Assembly: GCA_001510575.1 (NCBI GenBank)
Contig: LNGK01000007.1
Coordinates: 2,317,315 to 2,381,314, forward strand
Origin: Knoxdaviesia capensis
Taxonomy: Eukaryota; Ascomycota; Sordariomycetes; Microascales; Gondwanamycetaceae
Direction of reading: 5' to 3'
DNA length: 64,000 nt
Shown piece after piece: positions 23,700 to 35,325 of the stretch. Both the position numbers and the translations under genes were made by a program. The notes under the pieces were generated by a model that had not been told where the DNA came from, did not search any database, and saw nothing but the letters and a program-made list of their open reading frames with translations. Positions within the stretch are counted from its first letter, which is position 1. Each line of letters begins with the position of its first letter.

Positions 23700-26600
23700 T
23701 GTGAATGTGAAGATGGTGTGATGGCTGTATATATTGAAGAGAAATATATAGACCACACTGAGAAGAATTGCGAAATGATATATGGCGCGGAGAGGATAGT
23801 GCGAAGAGAAACGACACACTCTCTCCAATTAAGGAGATCGGGAGAATAGATATGGAGAAAAGAGGGTTCAGGTTGTTCAGGCCAGTGTTCACTGAGGACA
23901 CCGGAGATCGAGAGAAGAAGAGAAAAGGGGGAATCGAGAGGTTGTACAAGGAGATCAGAATAGGTACAGCAGAGTACAACGACGAAGGAAACTCGCGATG
24001 GCGGACACGGGAGAAACAGAAGTCGGAATTGAAGAGCCGAAGAGAGAGCGTCGGGATGTTGAAGGTGGATCTGCGCCGGCGCCGAATGGAGATCGAACAC
24101 GATAAGTATACCCGAGGGAGATAACCGATGATCGCGCGACGACCGAAACAAGAGAGCGTGAAGCTGTGGCAGCAGAGACGAAGATAGCGCAGAAACCAAA
24201 CCGCAATCGATGGGCGGACGGACGAGGGCAGAAAAAGAAGACACAACGGATCCGGGAACAAAGAGAGACGCGATCGGGTTGGAAAGGTCAAAGCGTGAGT
24301 GGGATGGAGGTGAGGCCTAAATGTAACACAAGAGATAAGATAATGTGAGGGCTAACATATGGGGAGTTGAGAGGGAGGCGAAGAGCGAAAAAAAAAAAAA
24401 AAAAGGAAGAAGAAACGGAGGATTGATGGGAAGAAGATATAAAATGACGCCAAATGGCGGAAAGGAGGGAAGATCAAGAGATGATCAGCTTATTTAAGCC
24501 ATGACAACAAGCCAAAGCCGGCAATGGGGGAAATTGGGAAAGAACGATCCAAACCGGATGGCGTCAACTGCATGCACTCTGCACACGCTCTCAGGGAAAG
24601 TGCGATCAACCTGGTGAGTGTCAAATGCTCGTAACGGCAAGTTTTGGGGGGGGGAAGGCGCGAAACACCCCCCTGAGAACAAACATGTGGCAGCTGAGCA
24701 ACTTTGGTTGGGCGAAGACTAGGAGGAAGGAACGGACGGCCTACCTGCCTGCCTGCAAAAAAAAAGCACACTTGCTAATAGTCACAGCCACAAACCAGAA
24801 CACAGGACGTTCATTGGTTTGATGCAAGTGTTCGTAACTGCCTTAACTGACGCTTCCGGCTCTTGCAGCTTTCGTTGCATTTGCTTGCTTGCATTCTGGG
24901 GAAGGTTGCAGACTCCGGCCGTTCGCTCCTGCTTCGCTTGAGATTCTGACTGGTGGCCAGATTCCTCTCTCTTTCTCTCTCTCTCTCTCTCTCTTTTGGT
25001 TTGCTTTCGCCAAACAGCTCGCTCAGCCCAGCTTTTCACACACAAACCACCCAGACCGAAAACGCACCCCGGCATTGCGACAACGGTGAGCGAGAGTGAG
25101 TGAGAAGAACAGCCGAACAGTCTGGCCTGACGTGGGACGTGGGGATGGAGAGACTTGCCAAGGTACCAGCTGGGTCATGGGCACATACAATGTGTACAAC
25201 GTACAGTGCGACAGTGCGCCCTCGCACAGGCCCGACCCCGGCCAATTGGGCTTATCTCTGGCATATCTGGCCTCCACTCTAACCCAGTTGTTTAGGGGCC
25301 CACACCCTCGCTGAGGGTATATAGTGTTGATGGTGTTTTAAGATCGCATAACACGATAAAAACCCGCGACGGCGAGAGGAAACAACAAATTCGAGAAAAA
25401 GCTCGCGGCATCCCTGCTGTGTTGTGGTTGTTCGGGTTCACTGATGGCCCAGCGTGGTTCAAGGTGCGCGATCATCACCAGACGTCCCCAGAGCAAATGC
25501 CCGCACCAGCAGCAGCCTGCTAAAGTGCTCCAGAAGAGAAAAGCGGAGAGGGGGTGGCGCGTTCCCGCTAAACCTATCTGGGCACAGAACCCATTGTGGG
25601 TTTTTGTGTTGTTCGTGTTGGCGATGTGCGGTGAATTATGTTGAGTGAGCGGGAAGGGAAAGGTGGAGGAGGCACGCCGGCATGCTCGGTCCATATCGGG
25701 AACACCAGGAATGCCTGCAACACTATGGAATGGACCTGGATCTTGACGTCCTAGCAGGAGAGAGAGAGTTCCGTGGGCTGCGACGATAGTGGTAAATTGG
25801 GGGGCACCTGGCGCAGAGTGGAGGAGAACGAATGGGATCAAGCCCGCCATCCACGAGGAGAGGGGGAGGCTAGCCTGCGGTGGATATCGAAGCATGTCCC
25901 CCTTTGCGCGGCTGTGCTCCTGTATGACGCGCGCAAGAAGCCCGTTCGGGGTGTGGTATAGTAGTGACTGCATACACCAGAGCGCAAAATATATTGCGCA
26001 TCCCCGCGAAGTTTTGCCTCCCCGGAACCTGCGGCGCCAATCGCTGTCTGGCCATCGTGGTCGTGCAGCGCCGTCGGCGATTGGTTGGAGAGATTGGGGG
26101 GATCCTGACGCGGCCGTGGGAGGTTTCGCGTGAGAGGCTGTTGCTTGCTCGTCTCGTCAATGTCCAACGTGGTTCGGTTCGTTGTTCGCGATCGCACACA
26201 TCTAGGTGTCTGTTCGGTTCAACTCGTGTCAACCTGTAATCTGGAGATGTTAAGAGCAGACGGCTTCCAACAAAGCGGTCGATTCGTCATAAAGATACCC
26301 TTATGAATCATGGCCGTCCTGGGGTTAGTCAAACTCCGGCATCACCTCAAAGCATAGAATCACACAGCAAACACCTCTTGTCCAAAATACCCTCGAGCCG
26401 GCAAGGCCACACGGAAGTTGGGTGCAAGATGAATCAAGTTCATATGCTTGGGGAAGAAATTGCAACTTCGTCTTAATGGCTGTCTGTCTGGATATATGTG
26501 TCCGTCCGTCCACAATATTTCAATCTTGTATAAAAAATATTTACATGAGGGTGGTTTTTCCATCCTCCAAGATCCCAAACTTGTAACAAGCGCCTCACAA

Positions 26601-27303
26601 GCACAAAAGAAAAAAAGAGAATCGCCATGGCGGTATCATTGAAGAAGAAGAGCAAAACGGAGGAAAGAAGGAAGCGTGAAGTCGGCTCAGGCCAGATTAC
26701 CGCTGGCTGGAAAGTATGAATCGTACATTCGTCGTGTGAGGTGGTGGAGACGCCGTGGTTATTGGTGTTGGTTGGTGGTATAGGCCTGTAGTCTGAGTTC
26801 GCTTTGAAATACCACAGCTGTCGTTACATGGTGTCTCCGAGGTGCCTTTTCGAGCAGTGGTGCAGTCGTCGAGTGTCCATTGCTTAGTATGCCCACGGGT
26901 CGAGTTGTAAAAAGTGAAGGGCAGTAGATATCCAATCCATGTGAGTAGATGCGGGCAAGCCGGACTCGGTGGTCTAGATGAACCCAGCATCCCTCAGTGC
27001 AGCCTCAATCTTCTTCGAGTCATGCTGGCTATCCTTTAAGACAGGGCATTCGTTTGGTTTCGATCATGCCAATTAGCCGAAGTGTGGTGGGATTGGAGGA
27101 ACTCGGGACGGATGTGATGTGGATATAGATGATGGTTTGGTTTTGAATGGACCCCAGCACACGGCTGATGGCCAATGCCCCTCTAGATATCGAGGAGCAA
27201 GTGTAACCTCGAAAGGGTCCTTGGGGTGAAGGAGACTCGTATGGAAGGCTTGGATGGGGACACGGGACGGGCTTGATCTGGAGAAAGTTGGGAGAGCACA
27301 ATT
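23700..27303. other. Intergenic region upstream of MAF1 and downstream of the AP-1 sigma gene
   Basis: No gene supported. 23700-24480 is purine-rich on the plus strand, so pyrimidine-rich on the MAF1 strand, and is the likely MAF1 promoter and leader. An A-run of 17 lies near 24390 and a CT microsatellite at 24964-24995. A GC-rich patch near 26030-26130 has open frames but no recognisable protein. 26974-27303 is the likely 3' end of the sigma-adaptin transcript. Confidence 0.6.
24964..24995 (+). repeat. CT microsatellite
   Basis: A nearly pure CT run interrupted once by a T triplet. Confidence 0.8.
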
Positions 27304-28331
27304 TTACATGATCTTTGTGACCTCATCCTCAACCTGGAAAGACGAAGGGTTGCAAATAATCATGTTAGTCTTTCCAATAACATTGGACTTGTACAGAAAA
27401 ATGCAAACAGAAATCCAGACGGCTATCGTGCTGTGATACGACGGGGGGGATGATGGGCAGATGGTGGGAAATGGCCACATATATCGGCACCCACGAAATG
27501 TGTCCGAGGGAAAGGGGAACCAGGTCTTCACATACCTCCATGTCTTCCAGAGAATCCTGTTGTGATATACTGCGCAACACGTTTTTCTTGCTGGATTCTT
27601 GCAGCTCTCCGGCGAGGAGCAGTTCGTCGAGAATGTAATAGGCCTTGGTAAACGAGAAGATGATGTCGAGCTCGCACACGTTGCCGTAGTACTTGTCCAT
27701 CTGCTCGACGTAGCGGTGGATGATTTCGAGGGTGATCAGCTCGTTGTCTTCCGATGAACATCCGGCGATGAAGAAGAGGGAGGCGTAGCGGCGGTAGACA
27801 ATCTTGGTGTCTGGAGGAAGATGAGCAGAGCTTAGGTTAGCAAAAGAATGTCTTGGACACGGGGACAGTTGTGACCTCCTCGTCGTGTCTCTAGGAAAAG
27901 AGCGGTAAGAAAAAAGGGGGGAAGGAGGGATGCCTCCAAAGCTCGACGACGCACCTTTATACTCGAGGAAATTGCACATGCGTGTCCTTCTCGCAAGTAC
28001 TAACTGAGAGACATCCTTGACGATCTTTGCCTTGTCCTTCGGGGACAACGTGGTGAACCACTTCGCCAAACGCTGCAAGGAGCGGAGAGTTTGTGTCAGC
28101 ACGAACAAGGCCACGCAATTGCTTCATCCAAGCCATCCAAACAAGCTTAGCATTCAACTTACAACTTTACCCTGACGGGACAGCAATATCAAGTATCTGG
28201 GAGAAACAAAATACACAGGGGACAGGTTAGTATGAAGCACCAAATCTGGATGATTAAAACCCCCGATGATTGGCAGAGGCCAGGAGACCCGAGACGGTCA
28301 ACGGACAAGAGACGACATACTCAATCGCCAT
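27304..28331 (-). CDS. aps1: AP-1 clathrin adaptor complex, sigma subunit
   Basis: Five exons on the minus strand: 28321-28331, 28163-28196, 27955-28072, 27536-27810 and 27304-27333, giving 468 nt and 155 aa, the normal family length. Spliced protein begins MAIEYLILLSRQGKVRLAKW and contains the sigma-adaptin hallmarks LSPKDKAKIVKD, RRTRMCNFLEYKDTKIVYRR, YASLFFIAGC, LITLEIIHRYVEQMDKYYGN, VCELDIIF and DELLLAGELQESSKKNVL, ending VEDEVTKIM. The introns are 124, 90, 144 and 202 nt; the first exon has only 11 nt of coding sequence. The protein is the small subunit of the adaptor that sorts cargo between the trans-Golgi network and endosomes. A double telobox lies about 230 bp upstream of the ATG. 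Confidence 0.96.
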
Positions 28332-30948
28332 GATAGGCAATTATCAATCTGAGAATGAAAAGGTTAAGTCGGAGTAGGGAAGTGATCGTGGATGTGGCGG
28401 CGGTTCCGGCGGTGAACTAATAAAGCTGAGGGGAGCCAGAATCGATGAGGTTCAGGTTGAGGTGGTAACTTCTCAAACTTCAGCCTACTCGTCAAACGCA
28501 CAGAGAAATCAGGAGCGAAATTTCCTGACTAATATGGCGGGGCAAAAAGCGAGCAGCAATTAGGGTTTAGGGTTATAATGCTCCAACTGGTCGGTCTTGA
28601 TCTTGACTTGCTCTTGATGTCAAAATGAAGCTTCGCTACAGACTACAGAGTACCTAGGAACAAAGTTGCGTAGCAGTCGAGTTACTGTCCTGTATGTTTC
28701 ACGTTGCTTGTGCTTTTTCTGTTGCCGGAGTGTCTGCACCATGGCAGACAACTGGGTGCGTTGAAGGCTTAAGGATATGCTTTCAGGTTTAGTCGGATAA
28801 CTCACGGATTGTGATGTACATGCTTCCTCCAATATGACCTAGCTTGCGGGTGTAATGTAGCTGCATATGCATCAAAGTATAAAAACCAGCTGTGTGGTGA
28901 TCGGAATACCCTGAGATCATGCATGTTGGCATCACACCAAATGTCATTATCGTCAGGACGAGGGCGCTGCCGCGTTCTGCTCACTAATCAATTACCGTGA
29001 GCGGTATCGCAGAGCCTATCAACAGGCCATGCTGACCACTGACACGGCGTCACGGACCTTCACACCCGTGGTGTCTTAATCTCACACAGGGAATCAGGCA
29101 CTTTGGTGTCGTTCACTCATCGGAGACTTCTGCTGCTGTACGACGGTCCCTATCCGGGTTTCTCGTCGTCTCACGGCCAAAAGTACCAGACAACAGCGGA
29201 AGCTTAGTGACTTCAAGCTCCTAAATGCAACTGTGGGATTCGGTTCCAGAAAAACCGTTGCTGACTTGCACAGGTGCTAGCTGCTACGAGTGTAAGCCGG
29301 CGGAAGACAACCGCTCAATCTTTCCGTACGCTATCAGTGAACGCTGACTGCCGAGCATCCCTTGCCTGGCTGGAGGGCTTGAATTTATGAACATGCAGCG
29401 ATAACGAATTGCAATCTGTCGCCGTTTTCGGGATGACGACAGCCACGCAGATGTTTCCACTTTCTGCTCAACCATTGAAAGAGAAAGTGAGATCTTTAAT
29501 AGCCGCCAACCAGTAGCCGCGATACCAGCGACGAAAGATGTGTGAAAAGACAGGAGCGACCAGGCCAGACGATAGAGCAAGACCGGATAGAAGAATAAAC
29601 CGATAGATACATAGGTCAAGCCGATACACTAAAACCAATCGATTTTTCCAAAAGCCACAGCCCGGTGTTGATTCAACTCGTCTCTTCTCTGCTCATCTCG
29701 GCACTTCACTTTTGCCTCTTTCATCAGATACTCATCCAGGTTCGTCTGACGGATTATTATTACACATCCTGAAGATTTATCTCAGTCTTATATTGGTAAA
29801 TCTCGGCAATCACCACGTTCCTCTCTATAAGTCAATCCTGCTGCCCTTTTGCGCCCTACAATCTACGTCTCCTGCAACCACCACCGCAGCACTTTTGGAG
29901 TCGAGCCTGCAGAGAGATTGGAGACAAGCACACATCCCACCTTTCAGAAGTTCCGTTTCCAAGCACAAGAGACGGCTGCAATTCGCTGGAATCATTGTGG
30001 GGGTGACAGTCTGCAGATTCCTTAACCTGCTTGTTCTCGTATGGCAAAGCTCTGTGCCGGGTGCTACCCGCGGGCTCATCCCACGTCTTAGGTGATAGAT
30101 TGTACGTACTCCCCAGCCGTGATGCGGGTTTGAAGGCCATTTGGTCCTCCCAGGCCCCAGGACCAACACCCAGAGCCGTCACACTTGCGTCTTTACGGAT
30201 AGTTCCATGCTTCTTCTTACATATGAGCATGGCTAACCCGATAATGGCAAGAATAGGTCAAATTGCATCATACAATATCCTTTTTTCCAGTTCAACTGGA
30301 CCCCTTCTTATACATACTATCCTCCCACTTCTCGATCAACTTCTCCGGTTTTCCCACCTTCTTCTCGTAGACGTTCTACGCCGTCAACACGCATCCTAGA
30401 TCGTTGTCAATATAAAGTCTCAGCTGCATACTCCCTCTACTACGAGACATACCCACCGGGCCACAGCTCAGTAATTGCAAGCCTCGACGGGGTCATCCAC
30501 AATTGGAAACTGGGGCCTGTCTGATTGCTCAATCGCGCGCGCATCGATATCTGATTTATAAGACCGGCATATCTTGATCCATCGCTCTTGTGTCTTCAAC
30601 CAAATTATTCGCCTCTTATTTTCCTCTGATCCCCCTAGCCTCTTCCCCTCTTACTCTGCTCTGATCCTATATCCACTCTCTCCGCCTCTCTGTCTTGTTA
30701 CAGCTGCGATCTCTTCCTTCACTCACTCTCTTTCTGCCTCCGACGCTGCTCCGTAACTCCGCCGTTATTGGTCAGTCTGCTTTGTTAACGTCAACGCAGG
30801 GCAGCCTCTCCCAGGAACGACCAACCTTTTATTTCTTTCACCTCACCAGCCTTTTTTTTCTGCCTACAAGATCTCGGTTTCAAGCTTCTGCTATTTCAAT
30901 TGACTTCTGCGGTTTACAGTCGTCAGCAGCGACTTCGAATTTGCCTTA
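28332..30948. other. Intergenic region between AP-1 sigma and the glutamate-cysteine ligase regulatory gene
   Basis: Divergent promoter space of 2.6 kb. It holds the double telobox at 28559-28575 and a CT-rich tract at about 30610-30760 that probably belongs to the promoter of the plus-strand gene. Open frames at minus 29284-29619 and plus 29712-30095 show no recognisable features. Confidence 0.6.
28559..28575. promoter_or_regulatory. Double telobox upstream of the AP-1 sigma gene
   Basis: ATTAGGGTTTAGGGTTAT lies about 230 bp upstream of the sigma-adaptin ATG. Two TTAGGG-type half sites in tandem resemble sites for Myb/TRF-like general regulatory factors; binding is inference. Confidence 0.5.
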
Positions 30949-32371
30949 ATGGGCGGCTTTTTCAGTCGTCTGAAGACTTCTTCATCGAAGCCAACTCGGC
31001 CTGCAAATCTGCCTGCTCCGTCAGCACCAATCATGACGGAAATTATTCTCTCCACAGGGTAAGCGACACCAAACCAATTTCTGTCTAAGTCTAGCATCTG
31101 CCTCGGTAATCTCAATGCTTTCCCTTTTTTGAGATATTTCCTCTGGAATTACTTTTGCATCATGTTTTTTCATGGATCTCTCAAGTTTTGCTGGGTTCTC
31201 ATGTGCCACGAGAAAACGTCTCCATGTGGCTACCCCTCCTCTGCCTCATATTATCGCTGGATGCCCCTCTAGAGAGAGGCCCCTGCCTTTTTTTTTTCTA
31301 TTGCCGAAAAATTGTTCACTAACAGACAGTTTCTCATTTTTCCGCCCTGTTTTATCTTACAGAAACATTGTGTCCAGCGGCCCTATAATTCGTAAATCGG
31401 GAAACGATCGGTCAAATCTCGAACTCATAAATTCACTTACAGCGAACTTCGACGCATCGCGAGAAGAATACGGCACCGATTGGATTGAATCCACCTCTTC
31501 GCAGCCGGCTCCCGCCACGAATGGCTCCGCAAAGCCGGCTTCAAATGGCTCAGCAAACGGTGCCAAAAGCCATGTGGTGAAGGGCAGCAATGGTGTGGCT
31601 GTTAGTCCGGCGAATCTAAAACTGATCCCGTCGTGGACAGAACTGGTGGGATCGACCCTGTTTGTGCCCCGGATCAGCTGGGACCTCGCGGGTCTCCCCG
31701 ACGAATCTTCGGAGTACGACATTACGCTGAAGCTGTTCTTCCTCCCTGCGGCGCCGGTATCGCAAAGGGCCAAGTACATCAGTGACGCTCTGTCGCTCGT
31801 GAAGCGCGAGTTCGGCGTCGACTCGGTCGACCTATTGATCGTGTCTTTCCCCGGCATGTCCTTCGAGGGCGACTGCGAGGTGGCGGCGGATCGGCTGAAC
31901 GCCCAGCAGGGCAACCTGGAGGACGAGGTGGCGACGTGGACGATTCTCGAGGACCTGCACGCGCGCGGCGAGGTGCGCAAGCTGGGCATCGCGGAGTTTG
32001 GCAGCGAGAAACTTTCGCACTTTGTCGAGCGCGTGCGCGTGGCGCCTGTGGTCGACCAGATCAACCTCCGCCACTGCTGCAACACACCTACGCCGCTCAC
32101 GGCGTACGCGCAGGAACACGACATTGAGCTGTTTGTGCACTCCGACTGCACGGATATCTTGCCGACCGGCACGCTGCGCGAGCTGCTTGGGCCGAGCGGC
32201 GCGGCGGTGCTCACCGCCCACGGCGGAGCTCCGGCGGCTGACGAGGGCCGGCCGTTGCTGCAGGGCCAGCTGACGGCGCAGTGGGTGGTCAAGTACACGG
32301 CGTTTGTGCGCAACCGCGGGGTGATTGAGAACAAGGGCTATTTCGCGGGGGCGGAGCTTGTGACCGCGTAA
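30949..32371 (+). CDS. Glutamate-cysteine ligase regulatory (modifier) subunit
   Basis: Two exons, 30949-31058 and 31363-32371, with a 304-nt intron (GG/GTAAGC, CACTAACAG, TTACAG); 372 aa from the first ATG. Splicing restores the conserved start of the family, IILSTGNIVSSGPIIRK followed by SNLELINSL. The protein has the aldo-keto-reductase-like fold of the family (YDITLKLFFLP, VDSVDLLIVSFPG, LEDLHARGEVRKLGIAEFGS, PVVDQINLRHCC, ELFVHSDCTDILP). It stimulates the catalytic subunit in the first step of glutathione synthesis. A linker rich in Ala, Asn and Ser (about residues 70-95) is inserted near the N-terminus. Two starts are possible: ATG at 30949, adding 28 residues, or ATG at 31033 (MTEIILSTG), which fits the usual family start. 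Confidence 0.9.
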
Positions 32372-33049
32372 TGGCAGGTGGGAAACTTGTGTGTTCATGG
32401 CTTTCAACGCGGGAATATGCACATATATTTCTCGGTTTGGTGTTCATACACTATGTTGAAGTGAACGTACTGTTGACTTGAAGGTCTATCTGGTGCACGA
32501 ATTGGAGATATGTGTGCATTTACCGCACCACCTGTCCAGGGATCAACTGGGTTCTAGGCGTTCGTTTGTCCGGAAGCATGTTTGTTCTGCATGATTCCTT
32601 CTGTTCCTCTGCGTGGTTCTTCCTCTGATCATTCTTTCTGGGTATCCTGCTATTTTCCATCTTCTGGCGAGTTGTTCCTGTTTTGCTGCTCTTAGACATC
32701 TCTCATGCTTCTTCTGCGTCCGGTTTGGCAATGCTTAGGTAACTACAAAAGAAAAGATAAATACACGTGGCTCCAGGTTGCTGGGCCACTTTAGGGTGTT
32801 CTCGCGCGTGCCCATGAAGACGGATGTCCGTGATCTGAATATAGTGAGAGGTGTAGAGTGACAAGAGCCTATCGAGTGTCGGCTGTGGGGCTGCGGGCAA
32901 CCATCGGCGTGCTGTAGAGGTGGGAGACTCTATGTAGCTGTAATTCGAGTATGGATACCACATCGACAAGATAGACGACTACCGGTAGCCCCCCTCTTGT
33001 AGGAATCCGGGGTAAAAAGGACTGTGCTCTCCTCAAGCCAGACAGAACC
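32372..33049. other. Convergent intergenic region between the ligase regulatory gene and bud32
   Basis: Two 3' ends face each other across about 680 bp. I see no gene or repeat in it. Confidence 0.7.
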
Positions 33050-33844
33050 TCATCCAATCATGCTCCGCTTGCGGCCGCGCAACCGCACCTCGTCCAACTT
33101 CTTGAGCACGGTGGCAGCCTGTTTGAAGGCCCCGCGGTACCCCTCGAGCAGGTCGGGGAAGTACGGCTCGGCGCGCGGGTGCGAGCTACCGATCGACTTC
33201 TCCAGCACGTACAGGTCAACTGCGCGGTCCTCCTCCAGCGGGCTCTGGCTGGCGAGGCCAAAGTCGATGATGACAATCTCGCCGTCGAGGGGCCCCGCAC
33301 CGGCACCAGCACCAGCACCAGCAGCCGGCGGCTCGGGGGCGTCCGCGTGAGGCCGCAGCATCATGTTGCTGGTGGTCAAGTCGCCGTGCACGACACCGGC
33401 GCGGTGCAGGGCGCCGACGGCGCAGCCGACGCTGCGCATCAGCGCGCGGACCTCGGCGTCATCGGCGAGCGGGGTGCCGGCAGCGGCAGCGTGGCGGCGG
33501 GCGTCCAGCCAGGCGGCGACAGCGACGCGCACGGGCACGCCGGCGATCCACTCCATGAGCAGGCAGCCGGCGGCCTCGTGCACGGCGTAGACGGCGGGCA
33601 CGGCGACGGCGTCGCGGCGGCACTTGGCGAGGATGCGGGCCTCGGCGAGGATGCGGTGGCGGGTGAGGCGGCGGTCGAGGGCCGGGTGGCGGTAGGCCTT
33701 GGGCGGGCGGTACTTGAGGGCGCACGGCAGGGTTGGCACCAGGTAGGTTGTCTTGTAGAGGCGGGCCTCGGCGGCTTGGGCGATCAGTTCGGGCGGTGTG
33801 GACGAGGGGTTGAGGAGGAGTTTGGGGAGGTCGGCGGTGGACAT
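33050..33844 (-). CDS. bud32: Bud32/PRPK, atypical kinase of the KEOPS complex
   Basis: Single exon, 264 aa, about the expected length. Family signatures: AEARLYKTTYL near residue 26, ALKYRPPKAYRHPALD (nucleotide-binding Lys about 44), RLTRHRILAEARIL, LMEWIAG, the catalytic loop HGDLTTSNMML (Asp155), and IIDFGLAS (DFG 194-196), then DLYVLEKSIGSSHP and a basic C-terminal tail (RLRGRKRSMIG). Bud32 is the kinase/ATPase partner of Kae1 in KEOPS, needed for the t6A modification of ANN-decoding tRNAs and linked to telomere upkeep. Odd feature: a run of Ala-Gly dipeptides (about residues 175-185) is inserted between the catalytic loop and DFG. It faces the neighbouring gene's start divergently. Confidence 0.95.
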   Translation of the reverse strand: MSTADLPKLLLNPSSTPPELIAQAAEARLYKTTYLVPTLPCALKYRPPKAYRHPALDRRLTRHRILAEARILAKCRRDAVAVPAVYAVHEAAGCLLMEWIAGVPVRVAVAAWLDARRHAAAAGTPLADDAEVRALMRSVGCAVGALHRAGVVHGDLTTSNMMLRPHADAPEPPAAGAGAGAGAGPLDGEIVIIDFGLASQSPLEEDRAVDLYVLEKSIGSSHPRAEPYFPDLLEGYRGAFKQAATVLKKLDEVRLRGRKRSMIG

Positions 33845-35325
33845 TGTGGGAGGCGAGAGGGGGGGGGTTTTCGGAGGGAGATTGGTGGTGGTGGTAGAGG
33901 AGGTGGAAATGTGGTCGGTGTATGGGAGAATCGTCGAAGTGAGCCGGCGGAAGAATTGAGGTTGAAAGGTGTGATGTGAGTGAGGGTTTGGAGGGGTTCG
34001 TGATTATTGCTGGTGTGGTGGACGGGCTGCCAGAATTTGATGTGAGGAGGGGCAAAGTTGGCAGTGGCAACAGGTGGCTTGAGATTACAGTGGTGGATGG
34101 TGCTATAGCGGGGAGTTTAGACGCCGTCGGTCGCAACGCGCCGTTTGCTTCGGTATCGTCGCTTGGATGTACGGGCTTTCTGTGTGCTTTGAGAAAGATA
34201 GGAGCCTCGTCTATTTGAAAAAAAGATGAAAAGATAATAATGAAAAAAATGAAATTTTTTTTTTCAAAATCAAAATCAAAGTAAAAAAATAAAAATAAAA
34301 TAAAAAAATAAAAAAAATAAAAAAAGATCGACAGATTCTCAGAAATAAGTCACAGCTGGCTTGCAGAGTCAGTCTCTCCATTCCAGAAGTTATCCCAACA
34401 GCTTCTGTGTCAAGTCCAGGGTGAGCTACACCGCTCGTCAAGATCTGCCCGAGAGCACAGACAGTGTCCTGTCTTCCAGATTCCCGCAGGCGTGCTCTGG
34501 ATGGAAGCATCTCGAACCTCCCCAGATACATATATGCACCAACCGTGGAGAATGCAACAAACGAGGCATCCAATCCGCAAAAAACAGGGCTTGCTTCCTC
34601 ACTTCCAACCAAAAGACCCAACAGATTCGCCTTCCTTCTGTTCTTCATTCGCTCCTTCCCTCTCCCCCAATAAACTTGTGGGGTGACCCTCCACGCAGCC
34701 CGGGAAAGAGCGATGCGCAGCCACCTTCCAACACATTTGCGCCCACGTCACTGTGCAGTTTTTTTTGCAGTGTTTGCCTTTCATACGGCAAAAAGCGGTT
34801 CTTTTGGGGGGCTTTGCTCGAAACATGTGCCAACACCGAAAAAGGTTATACAAAGAGACCGTTTTTTACGTCCTTCTTCTCGGCGCAGACGTCCCCTTCT
34901 TCTCTTCCTTCTTTTCCACTTCTCCCGGTATCAGATTTTTATCTCTTCTTCTCGTCATCTTTCTCTATGTCTCCTTTTCCCGCATCCGCGACTCCTGCTA
35001 CAGCTTCTCTGGTTCGTTTGCCAACGGCCCGCTGTCTTTGATAGACTCTCGATTTAGACGCACTCCCCTAACCAGCCTTATATTGGAGCCCTCCACCGAG
35101 TTCCAGGGGTGGCTTCACCGCTTCACGTCTCCTCTTCTCTCCTCTCTTTCATAGGGCGACAGCTACTTATCTTGATCTTTTTGCTCTTTTATTCTAGATC
35201 TATCATTGGCTTCTCTTTCGTCTTATCTGATCCGTTGTTATCCCGCTAGCTCCAAGCCGTCCTCTTCCAGACTTCTCAACCCTTTCCGCACACACACACC
35301 CCTATAAAGCGCCGAAACCCCTCCC
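33845..35325. other. Divergent promoter region of bud32 and the membrane-protein gene
   Basis: No gene. An A-rich, low-complexity block lies at 34217-34327. From about 34860 to 35320 the plus strand is CT-rich and is the likely promoter and leader of the downstream gene. Confidence 0.65.
34217..34327. repeat. A-rich low-complexity tract
   Basis: AAAT/AAAAT-type simple sequence on the plus strand with a central T run; unusual against the balanced composition around it. Confidence 0.7.

Noticed and set aside
25338..25973. 211-codon minus-strand frame
   Set aside because: No motif or codon bias typical of the neighbouring genes; likely chance.
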